From positions 20,558 to 84,557 of the forward strand of contig DGRE01000057.1 of NCBI GenBank assembly GCA_002389905.1: a stretch of DNA of 64,000 nt, in the 5' to 3' direction. Under the pieces are notes generated by a model. It did no database searches. It worked only from the letters and a program-made list of their open reading frames with translations, and was not told where the DNA came from. Numbering within the stretch: position 1 is the stretch's first letter; the number at the start of each line of letters is the position of its first letter. This DNA comes from Hungatella sp. UBA4396 (GTDB lineage: Bacteria; Bacillota; Clostridia; Lachnospirales; Lachnospiraceae). Positions 46,292-56,142 of the stretch are shown in pieces. The translations under genes were made by a program, and so were the position numbers.

Positions 46292-48265
46292 TTAAAGAAT
46301 TGCCATACCGAGCTCTGTGATCTCACAGCCTCCCCTGGTGCGGTTGACCTGGATCAGCCCTTCTTCAGAAAGCTCCTTTAAGAGGCCCCGAAGCCTTCCG
46401 TCACTTAAATGACATCCCTGTTTCTCTAAAACCTCCCTGATTGTGCTGCGTCCAATGCGGGGAGAAGAGGAAATGACGGTCAGAACCGAATGTCTGACAG
46501 CACTTTGCTCATCCAATGGTTTTTTAAAATCCTTCTTAATATAAGAAGGGAGTTTAGAGAGAATAAGAGGGTGGGCGCTGTAGCTGGTTAAAAAGAAGCG
46601 GATTAAGTTTCTCAGCTCCTGGATGTTTCCGGGATAGTCGTAATTTAGCAAAAACTCCATCAGGTTAGGAGAAAACATATCCTTTAAAAGGAGGTTGGGG
46701 GAGTGGATGAGGTTCTGGAAAAAGTACTCCATCAATAAAGGAATATCATCTGGCCGCTTCCGGAGGGGAAGGGTATCCAGGGAAACCGTATTTAAATAAA
46801 AGAACAGCTCTTTCCGGAAGCTTCCCTTTAATACCTCCTCATAAAGATCATGGCCGCAAATGGTGATGATCCGCAAGTCTGAAAGGGGAGAAGAGACATT
46901 TTCCCGTCCCCCTGCCTGGAGAGCGTCAAGAAGCAAGTCCTGTATGTCTAGGGAAAGGTGCTCTGCCCGGTCAATGACCAAGGTCCCTCCTTTTATTGTG
47001 CCGAGAAATGCTTCAAGCTGGCGGGCCGGACATTCCTTCTCCGGCATCAGGGAAAAGGAATGGAGGAACACAAGAGGCTGCTGTCTCCGGTTTGAGGCTT
47101 TGTGGATGGCAAAGGCAATCATTTTCTTCTGAGTTCCTGTTTCTCCCTGAATCAGAACCGGAAAGTCGTAAAGGGCCAGACGTCTGGCATATTCCAGGGT
47201 GCTTTTTACCTGGAGGGAGGCAGTGAGAATACTGGAAAAGCCGTAGGCAGAAGAGGGAAGGGCTTCTGTCCCATTTTCCAGGTTCTCCATGCCAGGTTCT
47301 TTCTCCTTGGGGACTGGAAAGGTCTTTTTGCTGGTAACCAGACAGAGGGGGGCGTGGTTTGGAAGAGAAATATCCAGGCTGCTTAATTCCAAAGGCTCCC
47401 CGTTTTTATTTTCTGCCCTGTAATCCGCATTCTGGAAGAAATCAAGGGATTTGTAAGGGGAGGGAAGAAAAGAGGAAAGTTTCCTGTCCTTTGAATCTGT
47501 CTCCGGAACTCCAAGGTCTGTAAAAAACTGCCGGTTCATGGTGCTGATCTTCCCATCTCGCCCTACCAGGCAGATTCCAATGGGGAGGTTTTGGAATACT
47601 GTCTGGAGAAGCTGACTGGAATGAACGTAATTGCTGTAATAGGTTCCGGTCAACTTGGCAATCTGTAAAATCCTGTTGACATAACCCTGGGTGATCCGGT
47701 TGGACAGGCTGGAAGGAAGGTGAAAAAGGTAGCACAGCTCATTGATGGTAGATATGTCAATGATCCGGTTTCCTATATTAACGACATTTTTAATATGCTC
47801 CGGCACGAGCTGGGGCTCTCCTAAGGTGATGGCATACTGAATGGATTCATCAATCTCCTGAAAACCGGGATAACAGGGGAGGAAGTGGTACTGGGTAATT
47901 CCCGCCTCTTTAAGCTGCTCCATCAGCGGAGGAATGGATTCGAGGGTATCATTGACAAGGTAAACCCGCTCGTTGGGCGGAATCTGTATGATCTGATCTA
48001 AAAACGCATGGTTAAAGGTGCGGGAACAGACCAGCTGGGTTATCTCCTGCGGAATTGAAAAGGGAAAGAGGGACTGAACCTTTTCGCTGGAAAAAAGGAT
48101 GCACTGGTAGCCTGCAATTTGGGAAGAAGTGCGCACCTGAAACAAATCTATAGTATCAAAGGAGATGTATTTTCCTAAGACAGAATGAAGATAGGCCTGG
48201 AATTCCACTCGTATAACAGGGTTTATGGCTACAATCAGGGCATGGTTTGAGGGTGAGTTTGACAT
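46292..48265 (-). CDS. regulator related to sigma-54 activators but with a degenerate AAA+ domain
   Basis: A 657-residue cytoplasmic regulator. Residues ~1-200 form a sensor-like domain, ~215-300 a PAS domain (QTVFQNLPIGICLVGRDG), ~340-575 an AAA+ sigma-54-interaction-like domain and the last ~70 a winged helix. The AAA+ part is degraded: Walker A reads G374-E-T-G-T-Q-K-K, the conserved Gly replaced by Gln; Walker B has D432-R433 where D-E is expected; and the GAFTGA loop with its flanks is missing. It cannot be a normal sigma-54 activator. It is divergent from the oligopeptide importer, its likely target. Confidence 0.8.
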   Translation of the reverse strand: MSNSPSNHALIVAINPVIRVEFQAYLHSVLGKYISFDTIDLFQVRTSSQIAGYQCILFSSEKVQSLFPFSIPQEITQLVCSRTFNHAFLDQIIQIPPNERVYLVNDTLESIPPLMEQLKEAGITQYHFLPCYPGFQEIDESIQYAITLGEPQLVPEHIKNVVNIGNRIIDISTINELCYLFHLPSSLSNRITQGYVNRILQIAKLTGTYYSNYVHSSQLLQTVFQNLPIGICLVGRDGKISTMNRQFFTDLGVPETDSKDRKLSSFLPSPYKSLDFFQNADYRAENKNGEPLELSSLDISLPNHAPLCLVTSKKTFPVPKEKEPGMENLENGTEALPSSAYGFSSILTASLQVKSTLEYARRLALYDFPVLIQGETGTQKKMIAFAIHKASNRRQQPLVFLHSFSLMPEKECPARQLEAFLGTIKGGTLVIDRAEHLSLDIQDLLLDALQAGGRENVSSPLSDLRIITICGHDLYEEVLKGSFRKELFFYLNTVSLDTLPLRKRPDDIPLLMEYFFQNLIHSPNLLLKDMFSPNLMEFLLNYDYPGNIQELRNLIRFFLTSYSAHPLILSKLPSYIKKDFKKPLDEQSAVRHSVLTVISSSPRIGRSTIREVLEKQGCHLSDGRLRGLLKELSEEGLIQVNRTRGGCEITELGMAIL

Positions 48266-48296
48266 GATCTGTTCCTCCTGATAAAATATTAGGCAT

Positions 48297-48325
48297 ATTA
48301 TAACAATAAAATGTCATTGAAACAA
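48297..48325 (-). promoter_or_regulatory. promoter of the degenerate activator gene
   Basis: On the minus strand TTGTTT (48320-48325), 17 bases, TATAAT (48297-48302) with a TG extension; an ordinary sigma-A site. Confidence 0.7.
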
Positions 48326-48385
48326 CTAAAATACTTTATAATATTAAGTTTTGGAGAAAAGAACCTGTAGAAGGAAGCGTTTTAT

Positions 48386-48413
48386 TTGACAAACAGGAGG
48401 GATTATGTATAAA
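48386..48413 (+). promoter_or_regulatory. promoter of the oligopeptide importer operon
   Basis: TTGACA (48386-48391), 16 bases, TATAAA (48408-48413). The start near 48420 gives a leader of about 75 bases with a short T7 run at about 48458. It is a sigma-A-type site, so the neighbouring regulator need not use sigma-54. Confidence 0.7.
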
Positions 48414-48495
48414 ATGCCTTTAAGCGAGGAGGCTTACCATCTTGGGGCATACCCTGCTTTTTTTGTATATGCCAGAGAATAAAGGAGGAGAAATC

Positions 48496-50163
48496 ATGAA
48501 AAAAAGAAGATTTAAACTATGGACAGCGGTAGTGCTTGCCGGAGCCATGACGGTTCTTACGGCCTGCGGTTCTTCATCAGGAACCCAGCAGACCACCGGA
48601 GGGGAGACCACCAAGGCAGCGGAAACTACTGTGGCAGAGGGAGAGTCCGTTTCACAGGATACAGACGTTACAGCGGCAATCCAGGTAGATATTACGACCA
48701 TGGACCCGATGGATACCAGTGATACCCTTTCAGGTGGAATCCAGCGTATGGTTATGGATGGGCTTTTTGGTTTTGATGATGAGATGAAGATTTATCCCAT
48801 GCTTGCCACAGGCTATGAAGCTAATGAAAATGCAACAGAATTTACCATTACTTTAAGAGAAGGAATTTCGTTTACAGACGGAACCCCCTGGAACGCAGAT
48901 TCAGCCATTGCCAACGTTACAAAGTGGGGTGACAAGACTCTTGGATTAAAGCGTACCACTCTCTTGAGCAATGTTTTAGACCATGTAGATAAGGTTGACG
49001 ATTATACCATTAAGGTGAACCTGACAGAGCCTTTTGGCGCATTTATCAGCACTCTTGCCCACCCGGCATGTGTGATTATGAGCCCCAAGCAGATCGAGGC
49101 AGGTCCTGCTGTATGTGCAGCGTCACCGGTAGGAACAGGACAGTATAAGTTTGTAGAATGGGTTGCAGGGGATCATGTGACTCTGGAGCTGAACAAGGAC
49201 TGGTGGGGTTATGATGCAGAAATCAGCGGCGGAACCGCTCTGGCAGATAAGGATGCAGGCTTTAAAACCATTACCTTTAAGCCTGTTGCAGAAAATGCAA
49301 CCCGGGTGGCTATGCTTCAGTCCGGTGATGCCCAGATCTTATGGCCCACACCTACTGAGAGTGTAGACGTGTTAAAGGCAGATCCCAATGTATCCACCTT
49401 TGACACACCTGGAATCACCGTATGGTATTTTATGATGAACAACCAGAAAGCACCTTTTAATGATGTAAGAGTACGTCAGGCAGTGAGCTATGCTATTAAT
49501 AAAGAAGCTTATGTGCAGGTGGTTATGAACGGACAGGGATTCCCTGCAACTTCTATCACTGGTCCGGCAGTACAGTATTATAAGGCAAATGATCCATACC
49601 CATATGATCCCGCAAAGGCAAAAGAACTGCTTGCAGAGGCCGGATATCCTGATGGCTTCACAACCACTCTTATGTATAACACCACCTCCATGAGACAGAA
49701 GATGGCAGAGTTTTACAAGCAGCAGCTTGCAGAGGTAGGCATTACCCTGGAACTGAACAGCATGGAGAATGCAGTTTTAAATGAGAAGGTACAGGGAGCC
49801 AATGTTCCAGGAGCAGAAGCAGAAGTAGAGTGCTTCATATCCGGCTGGTCCACTTCCACCGGAGATGCAGACTGGGGAATCCGCCCTCTGGTTGCCAAGG
49901 AGTCTCAGCCGCCTTTAAGTTACAACATATCTTACTATGAGAATGAAGAAGTGGAGGCAGGCATAAAGGCCGGACTTCAGAGTGCTGATGATGCTGTCCG
50001 TAAGGAAGCATATGCAAAGGTTCAGGATATTCTCTGGGAGGAAGTTCCTATGGTATTTGTTGCAAGCGACTTAAATCTTTGGGCTACAGGCAACAAGATC
50101 ACCGGCGTAAGACTTTATCCGGATGGTGCTGTTAATATGAAGAATGCAAAGATGTCCAAATAA
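48496..50163 (+). CDS. oligopeptide ABC transporter substrate-binding lipoprotein
   Basis: A 555-residue SBP_bac_5 family protein. A KKRR start, hydrophobic stretch and lipobox LTAC at about residues 19-22 mark it as a membrane-anchored lipoprotein, followed by a Thr/Glu-rich linker. The mature part has the family features TMDPMDTSDTLSGGIQRMVMDGLF, FTITLREGISFTDGTPWNA and NDVRVRQAVSYAINKE. It binds peptides (or occasionally nickel or glycans) outside the cell. AAAGGAGGAG precedes the ATG at 48496. First gene of the operon that continues with two permeases, two ATPases and two hydrolases. Confidence 0.94.
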   Translation: MKKRRFKLWTAVVLAGAMTVLTACGSSSGTQQTTGGETTKAAETTVAEGESVSQDTDVTAAIQVDITTMDPMDTSDTLSGGIQRMVMDGLFGFDDEMKIYPMLATGYEANENATEFTITLREGISFTDGTPWNADSAIANVTKWGDKTLGLKRTTLLSNVLDHVDKVDDYTIKVNLTEPFGAFISTLAHPACVIMSPKQIEAGPAVCAASPVGTGQYKFVEWVAGDHVTLELNKDWWGYDAEISGGTALADKDAGFKTITFKPVAENATRVAMLQSGDAQILWPTPTESVDVLKADPNVSTFDTPGITVWYFMMNNQKAPFNDVRVRQAVSYAINKEAYVQVVMNGQGFPATSITGPAVQYYKANDPYPYDPAKAKELLAEAGYPDGFTTTLMYNTTSMRQKMAEFYKQQLAEVGITLELNSMENAVLNEKVQGANVPGAEAEVECFISGWSTSTGDADWGIRPLVAKESQPPLSYNISYYENEEVEAGIKAGLQSADDAVRKEAYAKVQDILWEEVPMVFVASDLNLWATGNKITGVRLYPDGAVNMKNAKMSK

Positions 50164-50251
50164 TTTGGCATAGAATAATTGATTAGCGGGGGTGTCCTGT
50201 TACCAGGGCACCTTTGCCATCTTATCCATGAAGTATAGGAGATGAAAAAGG

Positions 50252-51172
50252 ATGCTGAGATATACACTCCGGCGTGTGCTGGGAACGATCCCCACGCTGA
50301 TTATTGTAATTACCTTTGTTTTTTTCTTTGTCAGAATGATACCCGGAGATCCGGCCAGAATGGTGGCGGGAGAACAGGCTACCCAGCAGGATGTGGAAGC
50401 TGTCCGGGTACAGCTTGGTCTTGACAAGCCGGTCCATGTTCAGTATGTCCGCTATATCGGAGGGCTTTTAAAAGGGGATTTAGGAAATTCCTTAAGAACC
50501 AAACGTCCTGTAGCAACGGAAGTCGCCGCTAGATACCGCAATACCCTTGCTCTTACAGGGCTGACTCTTCTCTGGAGCACCATTGCAGGCGTCTGTTTTG
50601 GTGTCTGGTCCGGAAAGAACAGGGGAAAATGGCAGGATTATACGGGAATGACCGTAGCAGTTTCGGGAATATCCCTGCCGCCCTTCTGGGTGGGTTTTCT
50701 TCTCATTATGCTGTTTGCTGTAAAGCTTCGATGGCTTCCCACGACAGGAGCAGGAGGCTTTAAGAATCTGATTCTTCCTTCCATTACCCTGGGGCTGAGC
50801 ATTGCCGCCATTATCGCAAGGTTTACCAGGTCTTCTATTATAGAAGTGCTGAAAGAGGATTATATCCGCACTGCCAGGGCAAAGGGGTTGAAGGAAAAGG
50901 CCGTCACCTGGAAACATGCTTTCCGGAATGCCATGATTTCTGTGGTAACCGTGGTTGGACTTCAATTCGGTTATCTTTTAGGTGGCTCTGTGGTTACGGA
51001 GGCTGTATTTGCCTATCCGGGCCTTGGTTCCCTCCTCATTGAGTCTGTCAATTACCGGGATTATCCGGCCATTCAGTCTCTGATTCTTATTTTCTCGCTG
51101 CAGTTTATTATCATCAATCTGGTTGTAGATATCCTTTATGCGGTTCTCAATCCGGAAATCAAGCTGGGTTAA
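50252..51172 (+). CDS. oligopeptide ABC transporter permease (OppB/DppB type)
   Basis: A 306-residue membrane protein with six helices. It begins YTLRRVLGTIPTLIIVITFVFFFVRMIPGDPA, the DppB signature, and has the EAA loop TARAKGLKEKAVTWKHAFRNA that docks on the ATPases. It forms the pore with the next gene product. The gene lies 88 bases after the binding protein gene and 15 bases before its partner. Confidence 0.95.
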   Translation: MLRYTLRRVLGTIPTLIIVITFVFFFVRMIPGDPARMVAGEQATQQDVEAVRVQLGLDKPVHVQYVRYIGGLLKGDLGNSLRTKRPVATEVAARYRNTLALTGLTLLWSTIAGVCFGVWSGKNRGKWQDYTGMTVAVSGISLPPFWVGFLLIMLFAVKLRWLPTTGAGGFKNLILPSITLGLSIAAIIARFTRSSIIEVLKEDYIRTARAKGLKEKAVTWKHAFRNAMISVVTVVGLQFGYLLGGSVVTEAVFAYPGLGSLLIESVNYRDYPAIQSLILIFSLQFIIINLVVDILYAVLNPEIKLG

Positions 51173-51187
51173 GGGAGGTTCATCAAT

Positions 51188-52066
51188 ATGGCTGAAAAAA
51201 TTGAAGTTAAAGAAAGATCAGATATTAAAACTCCCGTATCCGAGATGATACGAAAGTTTAAGAAGCAGAAGAATGCGGTCATCGCCCTGGGCTTTGTGCT
51301 GTTTTTGGTTTTTCTGGGGGTATTTGGGCCAATGCTGGCTCCCTATGGAATCAATGAATACAACTATTCTTCTATATTAAAAGGTCCCAGCTCCGCTCAT
51401 TGGTTTGGAACCGATGAATTTGGGAGAGATCTGTTTTCCAGAATTCTTCACGGAACCAGGATTTCTCTTTCCATCGGACTTATGGCCGTTACGGCAGGCG
51501 CAATCTGCGGAACACTTCTGGGCTTAATCGGCGGTTATTACGGTGGGGTGATCGATTCTGTTATTATGAGAATATGCGACACTTTGTTTGCATTTCCCGG
51601 AATCATTCTGGCTATTGCCATTGTGGCAATTTTGGGTACAGGCCTTTATAACGTGGTAATTGCGGTGGCAGTCTTCTCCACTCCTACCTTTGCAAGGCTT
51701 GTAAGGGGGCGGACTCTCGCCTTGAAAAATACAGTGTTTGTTCAGGCAGCCAGAAACCTGGGTGCCTCTGATGCCAGGATTTTATTCCGTCACATTCTTC
51801 CTGGAGCGGTTCCTGACATCATTGTACAGTATACCATGTCTATCGGCACTTCCATTCTGACTGCTTCCAGCTTAAGCTTTTTGGGAATGGGCGCCCAGCC
51901 TCCCACGCCGGAATGGGGACTTCTCCTGTCCAATGGGCGTACCTATATGATGACTACAGTTCATACCACTCTGTTTCCCGGCCTTGCCATCTTCCTTACG
52001 GTTCTGAGTTTTAACATTCTCGGAGACGGTCTCAGGGATGCGCTGGACCCCAAACTGACGGATTAA
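51188..52066 (+). CDS. oligopeptide ABC transporter permease (OppC/DppC type)
   Basis: A 292-residue membrane protein with the DppC layout: an N-terminal cytoplasmic stretch, helix 1 ([24 protein letters not shown]), [24 protein letters not shown] and the EAA loop [22 protein letters not shown]. The final helices contain [18 protein letters not shown], a family hallmark. GGAGG precedes the ATG. It pairs with the preceding permease. Confidence 0.95.
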   Translation: MAEKIEVKERSDIKTPVSEMIRKFKKQKNAVIALGFVLFLVFLGVFGPMLAPYGINEYNYSSILKGPSSAHWFGTDEFGRDLFSRILHGTRISLSIGLMAVTAGAICGTLLGLIGGYYGGVIDSVIMRICDTLFAFPGIILAIAIVAILGTGLYNVVIAVAVFSTPTFARLVRGRTLALKNTVFVQAARNLGASDARILFRHILPGAVPDIIVQYTMSIGTSILTASSLSFLGMGAQPPTPEWGLLLSNGRTYMMTTVHTTLFPGLAIFLTVLSFNILGDGLRDALDPKLTD

Positions 52067-52084
52067 TGAGGAGGCTGTAAATAA

Positions 52085-53077
52085 ATGGAAACAAAGAAAA
52101 ATATACTTGAAATTAAAAACCTTCACACCTATTTCTATACCGACAGCGGCGTAATCAAATCCGTAGACGGAGTGGACATTGAGCTGAAGGAAGGTGCCAC
52201 TCTGGGTATCGTAGGGGAATCAGGAAGCGGAAAAAGTGTTACCGCCCTTTCTGTTATGAACCTTTTGATGGGAACCAGAGGTAAGGTGGCTGAAGGAGAA
52301 ATCCTTTTGGATGGAAAAGATGTGGTCCGGATTGGGGAAGAGGAAAAGAGAAAGCTAAGAGGCGGAAAGATTTCCATGATCTTTCAGGAGCCTATGACCA
52401 GCTTAAATCCGGTTATGAAGATCGGAAGACAGTTGACGGAGTGCGTGCTTCAGCATGAAAATATTTCCAAGGAAGAAGCTTATAAAAAGGCAGAAGACAT
52501 GCTGCGTCTGACCGGTGTCCCAAGAGTGGAGCGGATGATGAAGGAATATCCCTTCCAGCTTTCCGGAGGACAGCGCCAGAGGGTTATGATTGCCATGGCT
52601 TTAGTCTGTAAGCCGGAGGTGCTCATTGCAGACGAGCCCACCACCGCCCTTGATGTGACCATTCAGGCTCAGATTCTGGATTTAATGAACAACTTGAAAA
52701 AAGAGACAGGAACTTCTATATTATTCATCACCCACGACTTAGGTGTGGTGGCTGAAACCTGTGATGAGGTGGTGGTTATGTACTGCGGCCGTGTGGTAGA
52801 AAAGGGAGATGTAAAATCCATATTTGCCGCCCCCTCCCATCCTTATACAAGAGGGCTTCTGGCCTCTATCCCAAAGCTTGGCGTTCAGGCAGACCAACTG
52901 GAATCCATTCCTGGTAGTGTGCCTAATCCCAAATACATGCCGGAGGGGTGTAAGTTTGCGCCCCGGTGTACCCGGGCATTTGACAAGTGCCGCAGTCAGG
53001 AGCCAGGCTTCTTTGAGGTGGGAGACGGTCATGTAAGCCGTTGCTGGCTTTGTGATAAGAAAGGCGGTGAAGAATAA
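52085..53077 (+). CDS. oligopeptide ABC transporter ATPase (OppD/DppD type)
   Basis: A 330-residue ATPase with Walker A GESGSGKS at 44-51, signature [15 protein letters not shown], Walker [13 protein letters not shown] and the H-loop ITHDLGVV. The C-terminal oligopeptide-transporter extension has the [14 protein letters not shown] cysteine cluster expected of an Fe-S or zinc site in this subfamily. It overlaps the next ATPase gene by one base. Confidence 0.95.
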   Translation: METKKNILEIKNLHTYFYTDSGVIKSVDGVDIELKEGATLGIVGESGSGKSVTALSVMNLLMGTRGKVAEGEILLDGKDVVRIGEEEKRKLRGGKISMIFQEPMTSLNPVMKIGRQLTECVLQHENISKEEAYKKAEDMLRLTGVPRVERMMKEYPFQLSGGQRQRVMIAMALVCKPEVLIADEPTTALDVTIQAQILDLMNNLKKETGTSILFITHDLGVVAETCDEVVVMYCGRVVEKGDVKSIFAAPSHPYTRGLLASIPKLGVQADQLESIPGSVPNPKYMPEGCKFAPRCTRAFDKCRSQEPGFFEVGDGHVSRCWLCDKKGGEE

Positions 53078-54063
53078 TGGCAGAGCATTTATTGACAGTG
53101 AAGGACATGAAGGTATATTATCCCGTATCCGGCTCCCCATTTGGCAAGCGGGAGTATGTGAAGGCAGTGGACGGCGTTTCCTTTGAGGTAAAAAAGGGGG
53201 AGGTGTTCGGAATTGTAGGCGAATCAGGCTGCGGAAAATCCACTTTGGGAAGGGGAATCTGCAAGCTGGAGGAGCCAACTGCCGGTGAAATCCTGCTGAA
53301 CGGTGAGGAAATCTCCCGCTACAACAGCAAGCAGATGCGTCCTGTCCGCAAAAAGGTCCAGATGGTATTTCAGGACCCTTATGCCTCTTTAAATCCGAGG
53401 ATGTCTGTATTTGATATCATCGCAGAGCCTATTATTATTCACGGACTTACAAAAACCAGGGAAGAGCTGGAGGAAAAGGTCTTAGGGCTGCTTCGTAAGG
53501 TGGGGCTTGACGATTACCATGCTAACCGGTATCCCCATGAATTTTCTGGAGGTCAGCGCCAGCGCATCGGCATTGCCAGGGCATTAGCGGTGGAGCCTCA
53601 ATTGATTATTGCCGATGAGCCGGTATCAGCCCTTGACGTTTCCATTCAGGCTCAGGTGCTAAACTTGTTAAATGATTTAAAAAAGGAATTTTCCCTCACC
53701 TATATTTTCGTGGCCCATGATTTAAGCGTGGTAGAGCACATTAGTGACCGGGTGGGCGTTATGTATCTTGGGAATTTTGTGGAGGTGGGAGATAAGGAAT
53801 CCCTTTATAAAAACCCCCTTCACCCTTATACTCAGGCCCTGCTTTCAGCAGTTCCTATTCCTGACCCTGAGGTTAAACGGGAACGGGTGATTTTGGAAGG
53901 AAATATTCCTTCTGCCTTAAATCCGCCTGCTGGTTGTAAATTCCACACACGCTGTCCTAAATGCATGGATATCTGCAGCGTGAAGGAACCAGAGCGGTAT
54001 CAGGTGGATGAAGAGCATTATGTTTACTGTCATTTGTATGATGATAAGATCAAGGAAGGCTGA
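53077..54063 (+). CDS. oligopeptide ABC transporter ATPase (OppF/DppF type)
   Basis: A 328-residue ATPase with Walker A GESGCGKS at 48-55, the DPYASLNPRM Q-loop region, signature FSGGQRQRIGIARAL, Walker B IIADEPVSALD and VAHDLSVV. The tail again holds a CKFHTRCPKCMDIC cluster. It forms the heterodimeric motor with the previous gene product. A 106-base gap separates it from the M42 peptidase gene. Confidence 0.95.
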   Translation: MAEHLLTVKDMKVYYPVSGSPFGKREYVKAVDGVSFEVKKGEVFGIVGESGCGKSTLGRGICKLEEPTAGEILLNGEEISRYNSKQMRPVRKKVQMVFQDPYASLNPRMSVFDIIAEPIIIHGLTKTREELEEKVLGLLRKVGLDDYHANRYPHEFSGGQRQRIGIARALAVEPQLIIADEPVSALDVSIQAQVLNLLNDLKKEFSLTYIFVAHDLSVVEHISDRVGVMYLGNFVEVGDKESLYKNPLHPYTQALLSAVPIPDPEVKRERVILEGNIPSALNPPAGCKFHTRCPKCMDICSVKEPERYQVDEEHYVYCHLYDDKIKEG

Positions 54064-54169
54064 TTAATTGGAGTTCTTTCGGTGAGATTCTGATAGAATC
54101 CGGCTGAAGGGGTTTGAGAAATTATGCTGGAAAAGATGGAATATAGAATGTGAAAAAGAGGAGAACGTT

Positions 54170-55258
54170 ATGGATATTGAAATGTTGGGCCGGATATCTG
54201 ATGCCTTTGGCCCCAGCGGTTTTGAAGAAGATGTGGTACGGACAGCGGCCGGATATCTGAGCCGGTATCAGGTGGAGCATGATGCCATGCATAATCTCTA
54301 TGCCAGGATGCCGGGGGCTGATGAGAAAAATCCTGTAATTCAGTTGGATGCCCATCTGGATGAATGCGGATTTATGGTGCAGTGCATTCACAATAATGGC
54401 TGCCTGGGACTTATTATGCTGGGCGGATTTCACCTCACCAATATTCCGGCCCACACGGTCCGGATCAGGACCAGGTCCGGAAAGCTTGTAAAGGGGATCA
54501 TCACTTCAAAGCCGGTGCATTTCATGAATGAAAAGGAACGTGGGACCCAGAATCTGGATATCGAGAGCATTTATGTGGATGTGGGAGCTACCAGCCGGAA
54601 AGAGGCAGAGGAGGACTTCGGCATTTCCATCGGAGATCCCATGGTTCCGGATGTTTCTTTTGAATATGATGAAGAGCATGGCATCTGCTTTGGTAAGGCA
54701 TTTGACAACCGGGCAGGCTGCACCTGCATTATCGATACCATGGACAAGCTTTTTGATGAAAAGGATAAGCTGACAGTTAATGTGGTGGGGGCATTTGCCG
54801 CCCAGGAGGAAGTGGGAATGAGGGGAGCTACGGTCACAAGCCAGATCGTGAAGCCGGACCTTGCTATTGTGTTTGAAGGCTCTCCTTCTGACGACTTTTT
54901 CTTTGATGCAGGAATTGCTCAGGGCAGGATGAAGGGCGGAGTGCAGATCCGCCGCATGGATAACAGCTATATTTCTAATCCGGTATTTATTGAATATGCC
55001 ATGGAAACAGCTAAAAAGTTTGGAATAAAGTATCAGGAGGCAGTCAGAAGGGGCGGAAGCACCAATGCCGGAAAGATCAGCCTTACTGGAAAAGCAGTTC
55101 CGGTTCTGGTTCTTGGAGTGCCGTCCAGATATGTCCATACACATTATAATTTCTGTGCAAGAGTGGATTTGGAGGCTGCAACCGAGCTGGCGGCTCAGGT
55201 GATTAAAGGGCTGGACAGCCAGGTGATACGCCGCATCTGCCGCCAGGATATTCTGTAG
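54170..55258 (+). CDS. M42-family metallo-aminopeptidase
   Basis: A 362-residue M42 peptidase (tetrahedral aminopeptidase type). The two-metal site is visible as DAHLDECGFMV, AFDNRAGCTCI, AAQEEVGMRGA with the catalytic Glu pair, VFEGSPSDD and the late HTHYNFCARVD. These large cytoplasmic complexes trim imported peptides from the N-terminus. GAGGAG precedes the ATG. Placement after an oligopeptide importer fits a role in digesting the peptides it brings in. Confidence 0.92.
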   Translation: MDIEMLGRISDAFGPSGFEEDVVRTAAGYLSRYQVEHDAMHNLYARMPGADEKNPVIQLDAHLDECGFMVQCIHNNGCLGLIMLGGFHLTNIPAHTVRIRTRSGKLVKGIITSKPVHFMNEKERGTQNLDIESIYVDVGATSRKEAEEDFGISIGDPMVPDVSFEYDEEHGICFGKAFDNRAGCTCIIDTMDKLFDEKDKLTVNVVGAFAAQEEVGMRGATVTSQIVKPDLAIVFEGSPSDDFFFDAGIAQGRMKGGVQIRRMDNSYISNPVFIEYAMETAKKFGIKYQEAVRRGGSTNAGKISLTGKAVPVLVLGVPSRYVHTHYNFCARVDLEAATELAAQVIKGLDSQVIRRICRQDIL

Positions 55259-55279
55259 GAAAGTATGAGAGGTGACAGC

Positions 55280-56017
55280 ATGAGAAAGCCGGTCATTGGA
55301 ATTCTGGGCAATACATTCATGACGGAAGTGGGCATGTTCAACAGCATAGAGCGGGCCTTTGTAAACAGTGATTATATTGAATCAATACAGAGAAACGGAG
55401 GCATCCCGGTGATGATACCGGCTTCTGCAGTTTTGGAAAGCCCGGAGGAGGCTCTGTCTTTTTGCAGAGGCCTTCTGATTCCTGGCGGCGAGGATGTCCA
55501 GCCATGGTATTATGGGGAGGAGCCTTTGCCTGAGATCGGAGAGGTACGCCCGGAAATTGATGCGGCTTACTGGAAGGCCGGGCAGTACGCCCTGGAGAAA
55601 AGGATTCCTATGCTTGGAATCTGCAAAGGGCATCAGTTTTTAAATGTGCTTATGGGAGGCAGTCTGTATCAGGATTTATCTCTGAGGGAGAAGAAGAGTA
55701 TTCAGCATTTGCAGAAAAGGAACAGGAGCTATCTGACTCATAGGGTGAAGATTGTGGAAGGAACCAGACTGGCTGATGTGCTGGGTTCTGGAAGCAGCGA
55801 AACCAATTCCATGCATCATCAGGCCGTGAAGGAGCTGGGAAAGGGGCTTAAGGTTTCTGCTTATGCGTCTGATGGTGTAATTGAGGCTTTGGAGGATGAG
55901 AAAGGATTGATTACGGGGGTTCAATGGCATCCGGAAAACCTTATCAATTCGGCTCCGGTTATGAATAAGCTATTTGCGGATTTTGTAAACCGGTGCGGTG
56001 GTGAAGGAGTGAAATAG
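55280..56017 (+). CDS. gamma-glutamyl-type C26 hydrolase (class I amidotransferase fold)
   Basis: A 245-residue protein of the peptidase C26/PuuD family, which cleaves gamma-glutamyl amides. The nucleophile Cys is in LGICKGHQFLNVLMGG, the His in GVQWHPEN, with LLIPGGEDVQPWYYGEE and NSMHHQAVKELG also typical. The ATG at 55280 follows AGAGGTGA; the earlier ATG at 55265 has only a weak AGGA. It is 21 bases after the M42 gene and closes the peptide operon, hinting that gamma-glutamyl peptides are among the imported substrates (inference). Confidence 0.87.
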   Translation: MRKPVIGILGNTFMTEVGMFNSIERAFVNSDYIESIQRNGGIPVMIPASAVLESPEEALSFCRGLLIPGGEDVQPWYYGEEPLPEIGEVRPEIDAAYWKAGQYALEKRIPMLGICKGHQFLNVLMGGSLYQDLSLREKKSIQHLQKRNRSYLTHRVKIVEGTRLADVLGSGSSETNSMHHQAVKELGKGLKVSAYASDGVIEALEDEKGLITGVQWHPENLINSAPVMNKLFADFVNRCGGEGVK

Positions 56018-56032
56018 GGGACAGATTTGAGA

Positions 56033-56086
56033 AATGCAGGAGGCAAAAACAGGCTAAAATTTTTTAAAACCTCTTGCATTTTTCAA
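56033..56086 (+). terminator. terminator after the peptide operon
   Basis: AATGCAGGAGG and CCTCTTGCATT pair (one mismatch) around a 26-base AT-rich loop and are followed by TTTTC. It overlaps the -35 of the tRNA-Gly promoter. Confidence 0.6.
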
Positions 56087-56102
56087 AAACATATGCTATA
56101 AT
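56074..56102 (+). promoter_or_regulatory. promoter for tRNA-Gly
   Basis: TTGCAT (56074-56079), 17 bases, a perfect TATAAT (56097-56102) with a TG extension, 41 bases before the tRNA. Confidence 0.85.
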
Positions 56103-56142
56103 TTCGATGTTCTCAAAAATGAGAAAAAGCAATATTGATTAT

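Noticed and set aside
48405..48482. A 25-codon open frame with AGGAGG upstream, ahead of the oligopeptide binding-protein gene; possible leader peptide.
   Set aside because: Its start codon lies within the -10 region of the TTGACA-N16-TATAAA promoter, so it would not be transcribed from that promoter, and no amino-acid run or attenuator was seen.
50164..50182. TGGCAT...TTGAT after the binding-protein gene, resembling a sigma-54 promoter.
   Set aside because: The spacing is two bases too long and the GC of the -12 is missing; the nearby regulator also lacks the sigma-54 contact loop.
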